This document shows positions 61,654 to 64,000 of a DNA stretch of 64,000 nucleotides, piece after piece. Position numbers and translations under genes: made by a program. The stretch's first letter is position 1, and every line of letters starts with the position of its first letter. The notes beneath the pieces were generated by a model that had not been told where the DNA came from, searched no databases, and saw nothing but the letters and a program-made list of their open reading frames with translations. This stretch comes from Epiperipatus broadwayi (lineage: Eukaryota; Onychophora; Udeonychophora; Euonychophora; Peripatidae), in the NCBI GenBank assembly GCA_028023455.1, contig JAQFVV010006293.1, forward strand, positions 2,679,844 to 2,743,843. Reading direction: 5' to 3'.

Positions 61654-63456
61654 GACTCATAGTTTTATAATTAAGTAGAGATAAAAGGTGACTGCTGGAG
61701 AGTTGCATTAGTGACTGCTGGAGGGTTGCATTAGATCCTAAGATCTAGGTGCAGTGCTCTCAGACGCAAAGCTTCTCACTGATGAAGATATTGAATGAGT
61801 AGGCACTAGATGAGGGTTTTATGAACAAGCCTTTTGGCATCCATTGATTACTCTGGCTTGCAATGAGTGGCAATATATATATATAGAGAGAGAGAGTTTT
61901 GCCTTTTGTAATAACAGTTATAAGCAAGCATAAGAATTGGTGATCATGTAATATATATATATTGTTATAAATAGTTTATTAGTCCATTCTAAATATGAAT
62001 TAATATTTTCCAATCTTTTTTTTTAATTAAAAAAAACTCCTACTCTTTATTAACTTTAAACAAATTTTCATGATTAATGTAAAAGATTTCATGATTGTCT
62101 TATAAAAATTGCTTGAAATGTACATAAATAGGTTAAGACATACAGAATATCATCATGCTATATGCCTAGTAGAATAATTGGACTATCGCATTAACATATG
62201 ACACGAATATTTGTGAAATCTGAGACTTTTGTTTCTCTTTCTGCATAGTTTTTATGATTGGAAGTACAATAAAAAATTAATTAAATCTTTTGTATAAATC
62301 TTGAATAGACTCTTTATGTGTATATTAAAACAATATACCTAATGTTTATCCTATGTAGAAAAACTTTAATTATAGCACAAACATAACAAAAATAAATAAT
62401 TATTGATCAGATATAAAAATAAAGTTCTAAATAGAAATAAATGTCTCATGATACGCGAGATGATATATATCTCAAACAAATTCATATATGCACTGACTAT
62501 AAAAACAAAATTATATTTATAATGCGATACGGTCTTCATCATTCAGTGATGAGGAAATTCTAATAATACTACAGACACTGAATCCACGATTTTATCTTTA
62601 CTTTTCATTTCTTAAAGAATATTTAAAAAATTGGATTGCAAGATTTAACTGAATTGTTTCCCGTTAAAAAGGAAAAAAAAGGTATACTGTTCATAAGTAT
62701 GTATTTGAGAATTAAAAAAATCTAAAAAGGGAATCAAACATTTTTGTCTCGTTTTTAAAATACAATTTTCATTTCAAATTAGCTTCTACTTGAATGCTTT
62801 TCATCACTTTGTTTCAATGTTAACAAAATTATTCAAAACTACAATAAAATTGAATGCGATTATTTTTAGATTACTTTACAAATTCCCCATCTAATATTAC
62901 GTCAATTCGAGAATAATTATTATATTTTGTTATCACGCTTATTTTTAGTGACCTTTTCTTTTCCATTACTGTATTTAAAAACGATTAATATATGCAAATT
63001 TTATTGAATTCCAAAATGCATCTATAATAATACAGATCAAATAATTATGAATATAGATAATTATTAAAATCAGCAATAAGAATTATTTTTCTAGAAAAAA
63101 ATGAATGTGTGAAGATGATATATATGAATATATATTTTTTGCCGAAAATACAATACAGTATTTAACCATGTTGGAACAGTATCTTGCTTTACATTTCTTC
63201 ATCGACTGCGAAGAAAAAGCTTCTAGAGGAAAAGATTCTAAATAGTCATATTAAAATCCAGTTGGACATACATAAAATTGTCACTGGGCCCAAATCAAAG
63301 CAAAAGAATTTAGACTCGAAGATCTGCATGATTATACAAAAGGAGATTAAACAATGGCTACCGGAAAACATATTTAAATGAATGTCATATATCATATTAT
63401 AAATATAATAGTAATAATAACAAGTCAGATGTCACATGACTTATATATAGCTTGCA
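61654..63456. other. Intergenic sequence, nothing recognised
   Basis: Contains a 22-bp duplication GTGACTGCTGGAGRGTTGCA at 61690-61731 and simple repeats near 61874. The frame at 63184-63381 has no recognisable features. Confidence 0.5.
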
Positions 63457-63569
63457 CTTACAAATATGTAAAATTAAGAGCGTGCTAATAGCTCTAAACA
63501 AGCTTTTTTTTTTATTTATGATAAATGCTACTACAAGAGAAGACATTCAAATCATTTTTATTTTGGATT

Positions 63570-63625
63570 GTCCCCATCCCTAGACCGGTTTCGACCTATG
63601 GGTCTCTTCAGTGAGGAGTTGGGAC
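63570..63625 (-). ncRNA. Type I hammerhead ribozyme (left arm)
   Basis: The minus strand carries the same core: CTGAAGA, GACC-CATA-GGTC, GAAA, CCGG, GTC, with stem I formed by GTCCCAACTCCTCA and TAGGGATGGGGAC. It differs from the right-arm copy by one inserted C and one substitution (TAGGG for TGGGG) in stem I; all core nucleotides are unchanged. The change weakens one stem I pair but leaves a long helix. Confidence 0.8.
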
Positions 63626-63833
63626 ATTAGATTTTAAAAACCAACTCAAGCAAAGCATTTATCTAAAAGTTAATTGTTAGAAGATCTGAAACTTTTAGAC
63701 ATCTACATGTCTTTAAAGTCAGCAGTTGGAGAGCTGACTTTAAAGACATGTAGATGTCTAAAAGTTTCAGATCTTCTTCTAACAATTAACTTTTAGATAA
63801 ATGCTTTGCTTGAGTTGGTTTTTAAAATCTAAT

Positions 63834-63888
63834 GTCCCAATCCTCACTGAAGAGACCCATAGGTCGAAACCGGTCTGGGGATGGGGAC
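63834..63888 (+). ncRNA. Type I hammerhead ribozyme (right arm)
   Basis: All core parts are present. CTGAAGA is at 63847-63853. Stem II is GACC (63854-63857), loop CATA, GGTC (63862-63865). GAAA is at 63866-63869. A minimal stem III, CCGG, is at 63870-63873, with cleavage triplet GTC at 63873-63875. Stem I pairs GTCCCAATCCTCA (63834-63846) with TGGGGATGGGGAC (63876-63888) over 13 positions with one mismatch and one G-U pair. A one-pair stem III is weak in a monomer, but CCGG is self-complementary, so two molecules could form a dimeric ribozyme, as described for other animal hammerheads with short stem III. Activity is not shown by sequence. Confidence 0.82.
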
Positions 63889-64000
63889 AATCCAAAAAAG
63901 AAATGATTTGAATGTCTTCTCTTGTAGTAGCATTTATCATAAATAAAAAAAAAGCTTGTTTAGAGCTATTAGCACGCTCTTAATTTTACATATTTGTAAG

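Larger units (their letters stand above)
63457..64000. repeat. Large near-perfect inverted repeat carrying hammerhead motifs
   Basis: Arms of about 267 nt (63457-63723 and 63733-64000) are reverse complements with only a handful of differences, separated by 9 nt (AGTTGGAGA). The right arm meets the window edge, so its end is not seen. Each arm carries one hammerhead-type motif, pointing outwards. Arm length is in the size range reported for animal retrozyme monomers, so two inverted monomers is one interpretation. Confidence 0.92.

Overview
This is a window of animal nuclear DNA. It is very A+T-rich (roughly three quarters by eye), has long spliceosomal introns and is crowded with decayed transposable elements. 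Only one host gene could be recognised: the 5' part of a protein phosphatase 1 catalytic subunit gene of the beta type (PPP1CB), on the minus strand. Exon 1 (35631-35682), exon 2 (35263-35394) and exon 3 (18500-18730) join in frame to give residues 1-138. The later exons lie beyond the left edge. The residues match the PP1-beta isoform almost throughout, and this alone does not identify the animal. The transposon mix (RTE, Penelope-like elements, hAT, pogo-like, Ty3/Gypsy) suggests an invertebrate; a species or phylum call would be a guess.

Layout. Positions 1-18499 are PPP1CB intron 3 (incomplete). It holds a decayed LINE (about 1.9-3.0 kb), a head-to-head pair of 5'-truncated Penelope-like elements (9.1-11.5 kb), a G-rich block (12.26-12.54 kb), a second LINE relic (15.7-16.4 kb) and a deleted hAT transposon (16.67-17.91 kb). 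Positions 18731-35262 are intron 2 (16.5 kb). It contains an unclassified terminal-inverted-repeat element (19.37-20.58 kb), a Penelope-like relic (21.1-21.7 kb), an inverted-repeat field (23.0-24.4 kb), a full-length RTE retrotransposon with an 11-bp target duplication (24.45-29.32 kb) split by a TTAA-flanked insertion (26.99-28.69 kb), an older RTE tail (29.4-29.7 kb) and a perfect 195-bp tandem duplication (32.0-32.4 kb). From 35.7 to 64 kb lies upstream or intergenic DNA. It carries a 5'-inverted (twin-primed) RTE copy (40.57-41.89 kb), coiled-coil gag-like relics (42.1 kb and 60.8-61.7 kb), a Ty3/Gypsy pol relic (about 45.5-47.7 kb), a miniature LTR element with intact ends (49.93-51.31 kb) and pogo/Tigger-like elements (47.8-49.1 and 53.3-54.4 kb).

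The most interesting signal is at the right edge. A near-perfect 0.54-kb inverted repeat (63457-64000) carries one copy in each arm of a sequence with every core element of a type I hammerhead ribozyme: CTGAAGA, stem II, GAAA, a minimal CCGG stem III, GTC and a long stem I. The same window holds Penelope-like elements whose 3' tails contain a tRNA-like module followed by a degenerate hammerhead-like motif. Together these suggest retrozyme-like circular-RNA elements alongside a Penelope-type reverse transcriptase lineage. The motifs are read directly from the sequence; activity and mobilisation are inference.
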